From Leptospira perolatii (GTDB lineage: Bacteria; Spirochaetota; Leptospiria; Leptospirales; Leptospiraceae): a stretch of 64,000 bases of DNA. Below the pieces are notes generated by a model, which was not told the origin of the DNA, ran no database searches, and was given only the letters and a program-made list of their open reading frames with translations. The translations under genes were made by a program, and so were the position numbers. The stretch lies in assembly GCF_002811875.1 (NCBI RefSeq), contig NZ_NPDZ01000011.1, positions 62,001 through 126,000 of the forward strand, read 5' to 3'. Positions 46,833 through 54,921 of this stretch are shown here, in pieces (positions within the stretch are counted from its first letter, which is position 1; each line of letters begins with the position of its first letter).

Positions 46833-47852
46833 CTATCTAGGCACCACTACGATATCGACCCTTCGATTCAGAGACCGATTTTCGGGAGTGTCATTCGAGA
46901 CGATAGGTTGGTGTTCCCCATAACCCGCTACCGAGAAATTCCTTGAATCTAGGCTTTTGTTTTCCAGAAGGTAACGAAGTACAGAAAGACCTCTCTCGGA
47001 AGAAAGTTGCCAGTTGTCCTGAAATTTCTTTGTGCGGATCGGGACATTGTCTGTGTGACCTTCGATGATGATCAAATTTCCAGGATAGCTAGCAAGTATC
47101 TCTTTGATTTTATCTAGAGCTGGCATGATTTGCTTTTTCAATTCTGCAGAACCTGAATCGAATGAAATCTGATCATCGATATTGATGACCAATCGGTTGT
47201 GGAATCTTTTGACCCGGATCTGTCCTTTTTTTATTTCATCGGTAAGTTTAGATTCGAGCTCGTTTGCCTGATCTGCAAGTCTGTTCAACTCTTGCTTTTG
47301 ACTTTCGCTTAACCTTTCTAGTTTTGCGATCTCGTCGTTAAGCGAATTGATCCTTGATTCTAATCCTGCAATCTTCGCCTCGTATTCTTTTTTCAAATCA
47401 TCGTTCTTTTTGATGCAGGATAACTTTTCTTTTTCGAGTTCCGATTTTAAGTCTGCGATGATATCTTGGAATTTTCTGGATTGCTTTTCGCTCTCTTCCA
47501 AGAGCTCTTTTTCCTTATTGGAGCTCTTTGCTTTCAGAACTGCAATTTGGTTTTCCAAACCTTTGAGCTGATCCTCGTACAAATCCTTGTCCTTTTGTCT
47601 AAAGGATTTTTCACTAGCGAGAAGTTCTTCTAGGGATCTAATTTTGCCTTCTAAATTTACCTTTTCCTTGGAAAAATTATCCGTTTCATTTCTGTATCTG
47701 TTCTTTAGCGAATCTAGCTCCAGCTCTAAAGTTACTTTCTCATTGTAGAGTTTGTTATATTCCCAGGGGTAATAGAACGCATCCCCGGAAACAGGCGAAA
47801 ATTGCAGGAAAACTAGAATCGTAATTAGGCGGGTTAAGTTCTGTCTGATCAT
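46833..47852 (-). CDS. OmpA-family protein with long coiled coil
   Basis: A 339-residue envelope protein. The signal peptide (LTRLITILVFLQFSPVSGDA) is followed by an aromatic patch FYYPWEYNKLY. A long heptad-patterned coiled coil covers residues ~35-205 (Glu/Lys/Leu rich), and the OmpA domain the C-terminal 120 residues: IIIEGHTDNVP, then NWQLSSERGLSVLRYLL and NRSLNRRVDIVV. OmpA domains clamp peptidoglycan, so it probably tethers the wall to another envelope layer by a rod-like spacer. It lies upstream of the CDF gene and is divergent from mgtE. Confidence 0.9.
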   Translation of the reverse strand: MIRQNLTRLITILVFLQFSPVSGDAFYYPWEYNKLYNEKVTLELELDSLKNRYRNETDNFSKEKVNLEGKIRSLEELLASEKSFRQKDKDLYEDQLKGLENQIAVLKAKSSNKEKELLEESEKQSRKFQDIIADLKSELEKEKLSCIKKNDDLKKEYEAKIAGLESRINSLNDEIAKLERLSESQKQELNRLADQANELESKLTDEIKKGQIRVKRFHNRLVINIDDQISFDSGSAELKKQIMPALDKIKEILASYPGNLIIIEGHTDNVPIRTKKFQDNWQLSSERGLSVLRYLLENKSLDSRNFSVAGYGEHQPIVSNDTPENRSLNRRVDIVVVPR

Positions 47853-48055
47853 GTTAGTACTTAGGTCTCCGAATTTCCAGCAGTGGTATGTTGGATGCGA
47901 GATCTCGGAAATGCGATCCTCAAAATGGTCGATTAAAGTTCTATTCTATGTCGTACAACTCACCGTCAAATGAAAAACTCTATCGAAAGAAAGCAGAAAG
48001 TCATTGAACCGAGAAAAACTTTCCTGATCCTGTCGGAAAGAGGAGGTTCGTTGCC

Positions 48056-49447
48056 GTGGATGAAAAAATAGTCGCAAAGGAAATATGGTCGATAAAGGCA
48101 AATCCTTCCTCCTCGGAATGGCTGGAGTTCTTTTCTGAAAAAGTAGAGGCTCAGGATTCCAAATTTTTGCGGTCCTTTTTGGACAACAATCACCCTGCTG
48201 ATATTGCGGAAGTACTAGAGAAAATCAGCACGGATAGCGCAATTTATGTTTTTAAACTTTGTGACTCCGAAATGCAGTCGGCGGTTCTAGTCGAATTTGA
48301 TGAAGAGTACCAAGCCGAACTTATCTCCAGACTTCGTTTGGACGAGATTTCTCCGATTGTAGAAAAATTGGAAACCGACGAGGTCACAAATCTGATCTCG
48401 GAAATTTCGAAAGAGAAGGCCGAGGAAATCTTAAACTCGATCGACAAGGAAGATTCGAGCCAAATCCGAAAGCAGTTGAATTTTAGAGAATATACCGCGG
48501 GTCGTTTGATGACCACGGACTTTGCTTCCGCTTATGAAACGGATACGGTTCGAAAGGCAATTATTAAGTTAAGAAGGGTCGCAAAGGAAACCGAAGATAT
48601 TTATCTTCTATATGTCACGGACGAACAGAACCATCTAAAGGGTTATGTGAAACTGAAGGACCTTTTTTTGGCTCCTCTTAATTCCAAAATTGGTCGTTTA
48701 GTAAAGGAAGAAGCCTTTCATATCCACTACGATACAGATCAGGAAGAAGTCGCAAAGACATTCCGGAAATACGACTTGGTCTCTTGCGCGGTGGTGGATG
48801 ATCTAGACCGAATCATAGGTAGAATCACGGTGGACGATATTTTGGATATCGTCCAAGAAGAGGCCTCCGAGGATATCCTTCGTTTAGGGGGAGTTTCTGA
48901 GGAAGAAAGACTGAACACTTCTATCTGGGACTCTTTACGCAGAAGGCTGACCTGGCTTGTGATCAATTTAGGAACCGGAGTCTTAGCGGCTTCCGTAGTC
49001 TCCTATTTTGAAAGTACGATCCAGAGTTTTGTTCTGCTGGCTACATTGATGCCGATCGTCGCCGGGATGGGGGGAAATGCGGGCACGCAATCCATCACTG
49101 TAGTCGTAAGAAATATCGCGACCGGTGATCTGAGTGCGGCGAACTGGGGAAGCGCATTTAGAAAAGAAGGAATCATAGGATTGATCAACGGCTTATCCAT
49201 CGGTGCAATTACAGGGATTACTGTTTTCTTATATACTGGAAAACTCGTGCTCGCCATCGTAATTTTTCTCGCGATGCTTTCTAATTTGATCATGGCCGCA
49301 GTGGTTGGAGCTTTTATCCCGCTGGTATTAAGAGCTTTTGGGATCGACCCTGCCATTGCTTCCTCCATATTCGTGACCACTTTCACGGATATTTTTGGAT
49401 TCTTCTGTTTTTTGGGTCTGGCGACTTTGTTTCTGGGATACCTATAA
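48056..49447 (+). CDS. mgtE: MgtE-type magnesium transporter
   Basis: A 463-residue Mg2+ channel/transporter. An N-terminal MgtE domain (DNNHPADIAEVLEKIS, LIPEI-like ATDEVTNLISEISKE region) precedes two CBS domains (RLMTTDFASAYETDTV and FHIHYDTDQEEVAKTF). Five membrane helices follow with MPIVAGMGGNAGTQSITVVV, the conserved pore/selectivity segment. GTG 48056 is chosen, with AGGAGG nine bases upstream. I looked for a magnesium riboswitch in the 203-base upstream spacer and did not see its core. Confidence 0.95.
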   Translation: MDEKIVAKEIWSIKANPSSSEWLEFFSEKVEAQDSKFLRSFLDNNHPADIAEVLEKISTDSAIYVFKLCDSEMQSAVLVEFDEEYQAELISRLRLDEISPIVEKLETDEVTNLISEISKEKAEEILNSIDKEDSSQIRKQLNFREYTAGRLMTTDFASAYETDTVRKAIIKLRRVAKETEDIYLLYVTDEQNHLKGYVKLKDLFLAPLNSKIGRLVKEEAFHIHYDTDQEEVAKTFRKYDLVSCAVVDDLDRIIGRITVDDILDIVQEEASEDILRLGGVSEEERLNTSIWDSLRRRLTWLVINLGTGVLAASVVSYFESTIQSFVLLATLMPIVAGMGGNAGTQSITVVVRNIATGDLSAANWGSAFRKEGIIGLINGLSIGAITGITVFLYTGKLVLAIVIFLAMLSNLIMAAVVGAFIPLVLRAFGIDPAIASSIFVTTFTDIFGFFCFLGLATLFLGYL

Positions 49448-49530
49448 TCGGAAGAGCATCTATAAATACAACGCCTTACATTGGGTAAAATAGAATATCA
49501 TAGGAATATAATAGAATAGGGGAACACCAC

Positions 49531-50181
49531 TTGGTACGAGTAATAGAGAATTTTGGAAAATTAAGAACCTCGGCAATCATAGGTCTTGTTTTTGCGAGTT
49601 TAAATCTGTCATTTTTGTCCTGCAAGACTACGACTTCAAATCAACCTGAATTGCCTCCAGCAGAAATGCTACCAAATCCAGCCGGAGAGAACGAGCCGGT
49701 GATCAACGAGGAAGGAAACGAAGTTAGGATCACTACTGCGGATCCTGCCTCCTTTCAGTCTGCTTCCAAGGATTCCGGCGAGTATTTTCGAGTGTACATC
49801 ACAAGTGATACTTACCAGGTAAGACAAATTCGGGGCAGTAAATTCATAAGAAAGAAACCGGATAAGGGTGGAGACACTCTGATTAGCGAAGAATTGGCAA
49901 AGTACAATAAGATCAACTTTTCGGACGACGGAATCATATTAGTGATCTTGAATGGAAATACTGGAAATGTGGAAACCATCCGCTTTAATACCCGCGTTCC
50001 GAGAATCAATGATCTTGCAAAAGTGATCCAGAACGACGTAACAAGATGGTCTATGGAGCATTCCGAGGAGAAACCTGTAGTTACTAAATACCAAATTCAT
50101 TATGTAGTGAAATTGGAAAATCGCAGCGGAACCACTCGTGATAAGGTAAAAGAGGAACTAAAGAAAGAAGTCAGAAAGTAG
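49531..50181 (+). CDS. probable lipoprotein, unknown
   Basis: A 216-residue protein. The N-terminal SAIIGLVFASLNLSFLSCKT is a signal sequence with a spirochaete-type lipobox (FLSC), so the mature protein would be lipidated on Cys31. Residues 35-70 are Pro/Glu/Asn rich, and residues 75-200 form a mixed domain I do not recognise. TTG 49531 follows AGGGGAAC at a good distance. A TATAAT at 49507-49512 would place the start of transcription very close to the ribosome binding site, so the promoter is unclear. The C-terminus is lysine/glutamate rich. Confidence 0.75.
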   Translation: MVRVIENFGKLRTSAIIGLVFASLNLSFLSCKTTTSNQPELPPAEMLPNPAGENEPVINEEGNEVRITTADPASFQSASKDSGEYFRVYITSDTYQVRQIRGSKFIRKKPDKGGDTLISEELAKYNKINFSDDGIILVILNGNTGNVETIRFNTRVPRINDLAKVIQNDVTRWSMEHSEEKPVVTKYQIHYVVKLENRSGTTRDKVKEELKKEVRK

Positions 50182-50211
50182 AACTTCTTTTTATATTCCG
50201 CTGGGTTTCCG

Positions 50212-50257
50212 GGAAAAATCAGCCACTAGAAAAGTAATGTAAAATCTTTCCTAGTGG
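50212..50257 (-). terminator. terminator after the FG-GAP lipoprotein gene
   Basis: Minus strand: a 12-bp stem with one mismatch (arms 50246-50257 and 50223-50234, 11-base loop) followed after a few bases by ATTTTT (50217-50212). It lies 40-85 bases beyond the stop at 50298 and could also slow the convergent transcript. Confidence 0.6.
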
Positions 50258-50297
50258 TTGTCAAAAACTGTAGAGAGTAAATCCTAATGTACTTCGA

Positions 50298-51683
50298 TCA
50301 GTTCGATGTACGTTCCACTACAAATGCTGCCCCACTATTCGACTTATTGTTGTTTGTCGGATCTCCATTGATTCCGGTTCCGTCTCCATCCTCTCTTGGT
50401 GATCCGATAGCGATCCTGTTTTTGCTGATCGCAACCGCTGACCCGTAGTAATCACCAGTTTCGATTACGCTGCCTTTCAACATGTAGTCCAACTTCCATT
50501 CTACGGTTCCATTTGACTCAGTTCGTTCGTAGATAAATACTGCGCCGCTGTCCGGAGAATTATTATTATCCTGATAGCCGTAGTCTTCTACGGCGCTGTC
50601 TTCATAAGGAGCTCCTACCACCAGAAGATTTCCCGACAAAGAAACAGAGATACCGAATGCGTCATCAGTATCAGGGTATACCGGATACAGAATTTTTTCA
50701 TGTTCCCAATTTCCGTTGATCAATCGGAGGACAAAAACTCCTCCAGAGCGAGGCGCGGTTTCTCCTCCTCTCGGAGCGTTATACGCAGACGCGCCGGCAG
50801 CTAACGTATATCCATCGATAGCGACACTTTCTCCCACTCTCCAATATCCGTCCGGAAGAAATGACTGCTTAAAATTCCAATTTCCGGAAGAGTCTTTTTG
50901 GTAGATATAAATTCCATTTTTGTTTCCACCAGGTGCTCCGACGACCAACCAGTCTCCGCTAATAGAAACCGAGGATCCGTAGAAATTAGATGTCGCAAGG
51001 AAATTAGGCTGGAGAACCGATCTGAATCTAAACGTAATCGAGTTCTCTATCCGTTCGAACAAATAGGTTTTGCCGACCTTTCGAACCGGGTTGCCACTAG
51101 AATCTAGTACATCTTCTAAAGGAGAACCGATCGCGACCCAATTTCCGTTCATAGAGATGGAAGTTCCAAAGCGAACATATGGATGCAGCTCTGGCGCTCT
51201 CAACAATCCTGCATATTCCAAAACTCTTGTCTGTCTATCGTAGGAATACACGTGAACTACACCGCTATCTATCATAGAAGAAGATAGATTTTCATTGGGA
51301 GCTCCGATTAAAATAAAGTTGCCTGAAATCGCGATGCTGCTAGCAAAGTAGGCATACTCTTGGGGAGCCGGTGCTTTGATAAATTGACCTTGCTGCCAAT
51401 TCCCAGCTTCATTCTTAAAGAAAAGATAAGCGGCGCCTGCACCCGGTGTACTGTTGTCAGATCCAGAATTTCCCGGATTAATTCCACCTAAGCTACTGGC
51501 TTCGTAAGGACTTCCTAATACCATTAGATCGCCGTCGATTGCAATCCCTCTTTGGCCGAGTTCATCATTTTCGCCGCTATTGTGAACTTTAATGTAATCT
51601 CGGTGGGAATACTTTTCGGTTTCGTCGCAAGCGACAAACATTAGGAGTGTCACAAAAAAAATGCACTTTTTGAATTTCATCAA
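50298..51683 (-). CDS. FG-GAP beta-propeller lipoprotein
   Basis: A 461-residue surface-type lipoprotein. The signal CIFFVTLLMFVAC ends in a lipobox, so the mature protein begins at Cys19 or 20 (depending on ATG 51683 or 51680). I count seven repeats of the form G-x-S-(V/I)-x-(I/M)-x-G-(D/N)-x-(L/V)-(V/A)-x-G-(A/S)-P: for example FASSIAISGNFILIGAP, YGSSVSISGDWLVVGAP and FGISVSLSGNLLVVGAP. Seven repeats fit one complete integrin-alpha-type propeller. The ligand is unknown, though such proteins are candidates for binding host or matrix components. Confidence 0.88.
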   Translation of the reverse strand: MMKFKKCIFFVTLLMFVACDETEKYSHRDYIKVHNSGENDELGQRGIAIDGDLMVLGSPYEASSLGGINPGNSGSDNSTPGAGAAYLFFKNEAGNWQQGQFIKAPAPQEYAYFASSIAISGNFILIGAPNENLSSSMIDSGVVHVYSYDRQTRVLEYAGLLRAPELHPYVRFGTSISMNGNWVAIGSPLEDVLDSSGNPVRKVGKTYLFERIENSITFRFRSVLQPNFLATSNFYGSSVSISGDWLVVGAPGGNKNGIYIYQKDSSGNWNFKQSFLPDGYWRVGESVAIDGYTLAAGASAYNAPRGGETAPRSGGVFVLRLINGNWEHEKILYPVYPDTDDAFGISVSLSGNLLVVGAPYEDSAVEDYGYQDNNNSPDSGAVFIYERTESNGTVEWKLDYMLKGSVIETGDYYGSAVAISKNRIAIGSPREDGDGTGINGDPTNNNKSNSGAAFVVERTSN

Positions 51684-51993
51684 AACCTCTTATAAGCGTT
51701 CAATTCCTGGCTAGAAATCAGAGACTAGCTTAAAAGTTCATACAATGACACGGGTGTCATTTTGCGCGAAATTTTAGAAAATGGAAACTTTTATCTGATA
51801 ATTCGAAGACTCTCATCTCCGCAATAGTATTCGCTAAATTAGAAAAAGGTGAGCGCCTTTGAGTAGATTTCGCAGAAATCACAAATTGGAATCAGATCTA
51901 TCCGATTTTGCGAATATACTTACAAGTCTGTCTCATGGAATAGTGCGGCAAAAAATTATTGCCTTTGGTCTTAAATCAGATTATAAAATTACG
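51684..51993. other. 310-base divergent spacer with one palindrome
   Basis: No gene is seen. A reading frame from 51859 opens upstream of the small lipoprotein but its extra 45 residues are unrelated to a signal peptide, so I do not count them. The main feature is the palindrome at 51744-51761. Confidence 0.5.
51744..51761. repeat. palindrome AATGACAC-GG-GTGTCATT, operator-like
   Basis: A perfect 8-bp inverted repeat with a 2-base centre, 61-78 bases upstream of the FG-GAP lipoprotein start and 233 bases upstream of the small lipoprotein. The size and form are like operators of TetR-family repressors; no regulator gene is adjacent. Confidence 0.5.
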
Positions 51994-52152
51994 ATGAAAA
52001 AAATCGTTCTTATGTTATTCGGGCTTTTGTTTGTGTCTTGCCTTGTAGTACAACCAGGACAGGGAAAGGGCGGCAAAAAGGATTGCATGGAGCAGTGTCG
52101 AGGATTGACGGGAAGAGAAAGGGCCGATTGTAATCATCACTGCCAAAGATGA
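51994..52152 (+). CDS. tiny cysteine-rich lipoprotein (52 aa)
   Basis: From ATG 51994 the product is 52 residues: a hydrophobic signal (IVLMLFGLLFVSC) with lipobox ending at Cys16 or so, then a Gly/Lys/Gln stretch. A compact tail holds four cysteines in two pairs (CMEQCRG and CNHHCQR), suggesting disulfides or metal binding. The ribosome binding site is poor, so translation strength is uncertain. Upstream in-frame codons to 51859 would give a 97-residue form without an N-terminal signal, which I reject. Confidence 0.65.
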   Translation: MKKIVLMLFGLLFVSCLVVQPGQGKGGKKDCMEQCRGLTGRERADCNHHCQR

Positions 52153-52650
52153 ATCCAGATTTCTGTTTGATACAAAAGGATGTCGATCACAACTTCGTGC
52201 GACGGCTGCTCGGGTATTTGTTTCGAATAGACATATTAAGCATTACTTAAAGAACACATCTTTCTTTTTCCTAACAGCCGTTTAGAAATCCAGACGACGG
52301 TGTCCACCTTTTCGTGCAAGTCGGTCTTTTTCGGATCATAAAAATCTAAAAGTCATTCTCTTTAGCTTTATCGCAGATAACCAGGTGAAATCGAGTTTTT
52401 TCGGTTATTTTGTAAGAAAAACTACCTAGGAAATTTCGGCAGAAAATTAATAAATAATATTATTCTTCATTATATAAAAGTAAAAAATTCTTTTAAAATA
52501 TAAGAAAAATAATTCTTATTACAATTCTCCAAATATTATTAAAAAATAAACGTTATTTGCATTTCCTAAAAATAATATTGCATTGGACAATTTGTCCAAA
52601 AGAACTTTATTGTTTAAAGAATATTGAATCTCTTTTAGGTAAGATTGAGA
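52153..52650. other. 498-base AT-rich gap upstream of the PAS kinase
   Basis: No gene is seen. The right half (about 52440-52640) is very AT-rich. It holds the palindrome at 52583-52599 and a weak -35/-10 pair overlapping it (TTGTCC 52592-52597, TAAAGA 52615-52620, 17 bases apart). The left half has no feature I can name. Confidence 0.5.
52583..52599. repeat. palindrome TTGGACAA-T-TTGTCCAA before the PAS kinase
   Basis: A perfect 8-bp inverted repeat with a 1-base centre, 52-68 bases upstream of the kinase ATG, overlapping a possible -35 (TTGTCC). The form is that of a dimer-binding operator. Confidence 0.5.
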
Positions 52651-54522
52651 ATGGAAAATTCAGAAATTCACTTTGCCGAGTTGTTGGTAGAGAATTCTCC
52701 GGACGCTTTGATCATACTTTCTCCCGAGGCAAAAATTCTTTTTTGGAACAAAGGGGCAGATTCCATTTTCGGTTACCGGCAGGCTGAGGTAATGAATCAA
52801 TCTATTTATGATACGATTGTTCCGACTGAATTTCGGGAGGAAACCGAAATCATGATGAAGTCCACTTTGGAGGAAGGCTTTGCAATTTTTGAATCCATTC
52901 GCAGAAGAAAGGATGGATCGTTGATTTGGGTGGATGTTTCAAAGAGACTGATTAAGGACAGCGGCGGAAACCCGATCTATATCGCAGCGGTCAAAAAGGA
53001 CGTAACTTTACTGAGAGCATTGAGAGACGCAAAATTGTTCGAAGCAAAGTTTGGAAGCGTACTCGAATCGATGCCTGATTCTATCGTAATGGTAAATAGT
53101 ACCGGACATATCGTGTTGTTAAACGAGCAAGCTCTTAAAATGTTCAGGTTTCAAAAGGAGGATTTGATCGGAAAGCCGGTTGAGATTCTGCTCCCGGAAA
53201 GGTTTAAATCCAATCACATACAACATAGGTCTTCCTTTTTCGCGACCCCAAAAAAAAGATCCATGGGAGTGGGTCTGGAATTATTTGCAAGAAGATCCGA
53301 CGGGAGCGAGTTTCCGGTAGAGATCAGTTTGAGTCCTCTAGCAACTGAGGACGGAACTTTGGTGCTCAGTGCGATTCGAGATACCACTGAAAGAAAGAAA
53401 GCGAATGATAAATTTAGGGCGTTACTTGAATCAGCACCAGATGCAGTGGTAATCGTAAATCGTGAAGGTAAAATCATCCTCATTAACTCTCAAACTGAAA
53501 AGTTATTCGGATACCTTCGGGAAGAATTACTCGGAAAGAATGTGGAGATCTTGGTTCCACAGCATTTTAGGGAAAACCATACGAAATACAGGAGTAATTT
53601 TTTCGCCGAGCCTAAGGTTCGAGGCATGGGAAGCGGTCTGGATTTATATGGTCTTCGTAAGGACGGGACTGAGTTTCCAGTAGAGATCAGTTTAAGTCCT
53701 TTGGAAACCGAGGATGGAATGCTGGTGACAAGTTCCATTCGAGATATTACGGAGCGAAAGTTACAAGAGGAAGCGAGGCGCGCAGAGCTAGAGGCACAGA
53801 ACCGTAGGTTCCAGGAAGCGACTAGGATTAAGAGTGAGTTTCTAGCGAACATGTCCCATGAACTTAGAACTCCATTAAACGGTATTATCGGTTTTTCGGA
53901 ACTATTAGCAGATGAAATTCCGGGCCCCTTGAATCCAAAGCAAAAGGAATACTTAGAGGATGTCTTAAGCAGCGGTCGTCATTTGTTGAAATTGATAAAC
54001 GATGTTCTCGACCTTACAAAAGTTGAGGCCGGAAAAATGGATCTATCTATCGAAAACACTTCGATAGAGAAGGCCGTAAAAGAAGTCTCTTCTGTTGTAA
54101 GTTCTCTATTGAATAAAAAAAGAATCGATTTGCATATCGATATAGATCCAAAAGCAGATAAGATCGAGTTGGACCAACAGAAGTTCAAACAAATTCTATA
54201 TAATCTATTGTCCAACGCGGTTAAATTTTCCGACGAAGCTTCTAAAATCGATATCATCGTTCGTCCTCAAGACAAGCACTTCACCAAAATTCAAGTGATA
54301 GATTCGGGAATCGGAATCAGAGAAGAAGACATGGAGAAACTTTTCATAGAGTTTCAGCAATTAGAAAGCGGTTCCGATCGAAGGTTTCCGGGTACCGGTC
54401 TAGGGTTGGCTTTGACAAAAAGGATCACGGAACTTATGAAAGGAACTATCTCTGTAGATAGCAAACTAGGCAAGGGAGCTACGTTTACTGTGGTGTTTCC
54501 CAAGCAATTTAGGGAAGATTAA
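52651..54522 (+). CDS. triple-PAS sensor histidine kinase
   Basis: A 623-residue cytoplasmic kinase with three PAS domains (about 5-110, 133-245, 254-370), HisKA and HATPase. The second and third PAS domains are near duplicates, 121 residues apart. Each has a histidine (His189, His310) in an F(K/R)xNHxx(H/Y)R segment, where FixL has its heme-binding His. The H-box is [17 protein letters not shown] with phospho-acceptor His403. The N-box is [10 protein letters not shown] and the G-boxes DSGIGI and GTGLGLAL. There are no membrane segments, so the signal is soluble or diffusible. ATG 52651 is used; TTG 52645 is two codons upstream. The receiver gene follows after three bases. Confidence 0.92.
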   Translation: MENSEIHFAELLVENSPDALIILSPEAKILFWNKGADSIFGYRQAEVMNQSIYDTIVPTEFREETEIMMKSTLEEGFAIFESIRRRKDGSLIWVDVSKRLIKDSGGNPIYIAAVKKDVTLLRALRDAKLFEAKFGSVLESMPDSIVMVNSTGHIVLLNEQALKMFRFQKEDLIGKPVEILLPERFKSNHIQHRSSFFATPKKRSMGVGLELFARRSDGSEFPVEISLSPLATEDGTLVLSAIRDTTERKKANDKFRALLESAPDAVVIVNREGKIILINSQTEKLFGYLREELLGKNVEILVPQHFRENHTKYRSNFFAEPKVRGMGSGLDLYGLRKDGTEFPVEISLSPLETEDGMLVTSSIRDITERKLQEEARRAELEAQNRRFQEATRIKSEFLANMSHELRTPLNGIIGFSELLADEIPGPLNPKQKEYLEDVLSSGRHLLKLINDVLDLTKVEAGKMDLSIENTSIEKAVKEVSSVVSSLLNKKRIDLHIDIDPKADKIELDQQKFKQILYNLLSNAVKFSDEASKIDIIVRPQDKHFTKIQVIDSGIGIREEDMEKLFIEFQQLESGSDRRFPGTGLGLALTKRITELMKGTISVDSKLGKGATFTVVFPKQFRED

Positions 54523-54525
54523 TAT

Positions 54526-54921
54526 ATGTCGCCGAAAGTCCTAGTGGTTGATGATAATCCGATCAATTTAAAGTTATCTTGCGAGCTCCTTGAGGCAAGC
54601 GACTATTTTGTGGCAAGGGCGAACAATTCCGAAGAAGCAATCGAACAGATAGAAAAGCTGCATTTTGATCTGATTTTAATGGATATCGAGATGCCTGGAA
54701 TGGATGGTCTTTCACTTACTCGCAGGTTAAAAGCAGATGAGCTGACTCGAGAGATTCCGGTCATCGCACTTACTGCTTTTGCGATGAAAGGAGACGAACA
54801 AAAAGCGATAGAGGCAGGCTGCTCAGGTTATATTACAAAACCCATCGATACTCGAGCTTTCATAAGCCAGATCAGTAAGTTCCTACTTCAATCGGGAAAT
54901 GAGAAAAAAGGAATTTTATGA
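54526..54921 (+). CDS. single-domain response regulator (CheY/DivK-like)
   Basis: A 131-residue stand-alone receiver. The acidic pocket is in VLVVDDNPINLKLSCELL, phospho-acceptor Asp53 in LILMDIEMPGMDG, and Lys105 in YITKPID. It has no output domain, so it acts as a phosphate shuttle or binds a partner. It sits between two kinases and overlaps the hybrid kinase by four bases (ATGA), so it is probably the central relay protein of this cluster. Confidence 0.92.
   Translation: MSPKVLVVDDNPINLKLSCELLEASDYFVARANNSEEAIEQIEKLHFDLILMDIEMPGMDGLSLTRRLKADELTREIPVIALTAFAMKGDEQKAIEAGCSGYITKPIDTRAFISQISKFLLQSGNEKKGIL

Noticed and set aside
47853..48055. Magnesium riboswitch (M-box) upstream of mgtE.
   Set aside because: I could not find its conserved core or terminator; only a CGAGATCTCG palindrome (47898-47907) was seen.
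49507..49512. TATAAT before the lipoprotein gene at 49531.
   Set aside because: No -35 at proper spacing (TTGGGT lies 20 bases away), and transcription would begin at the ribosome binding site.
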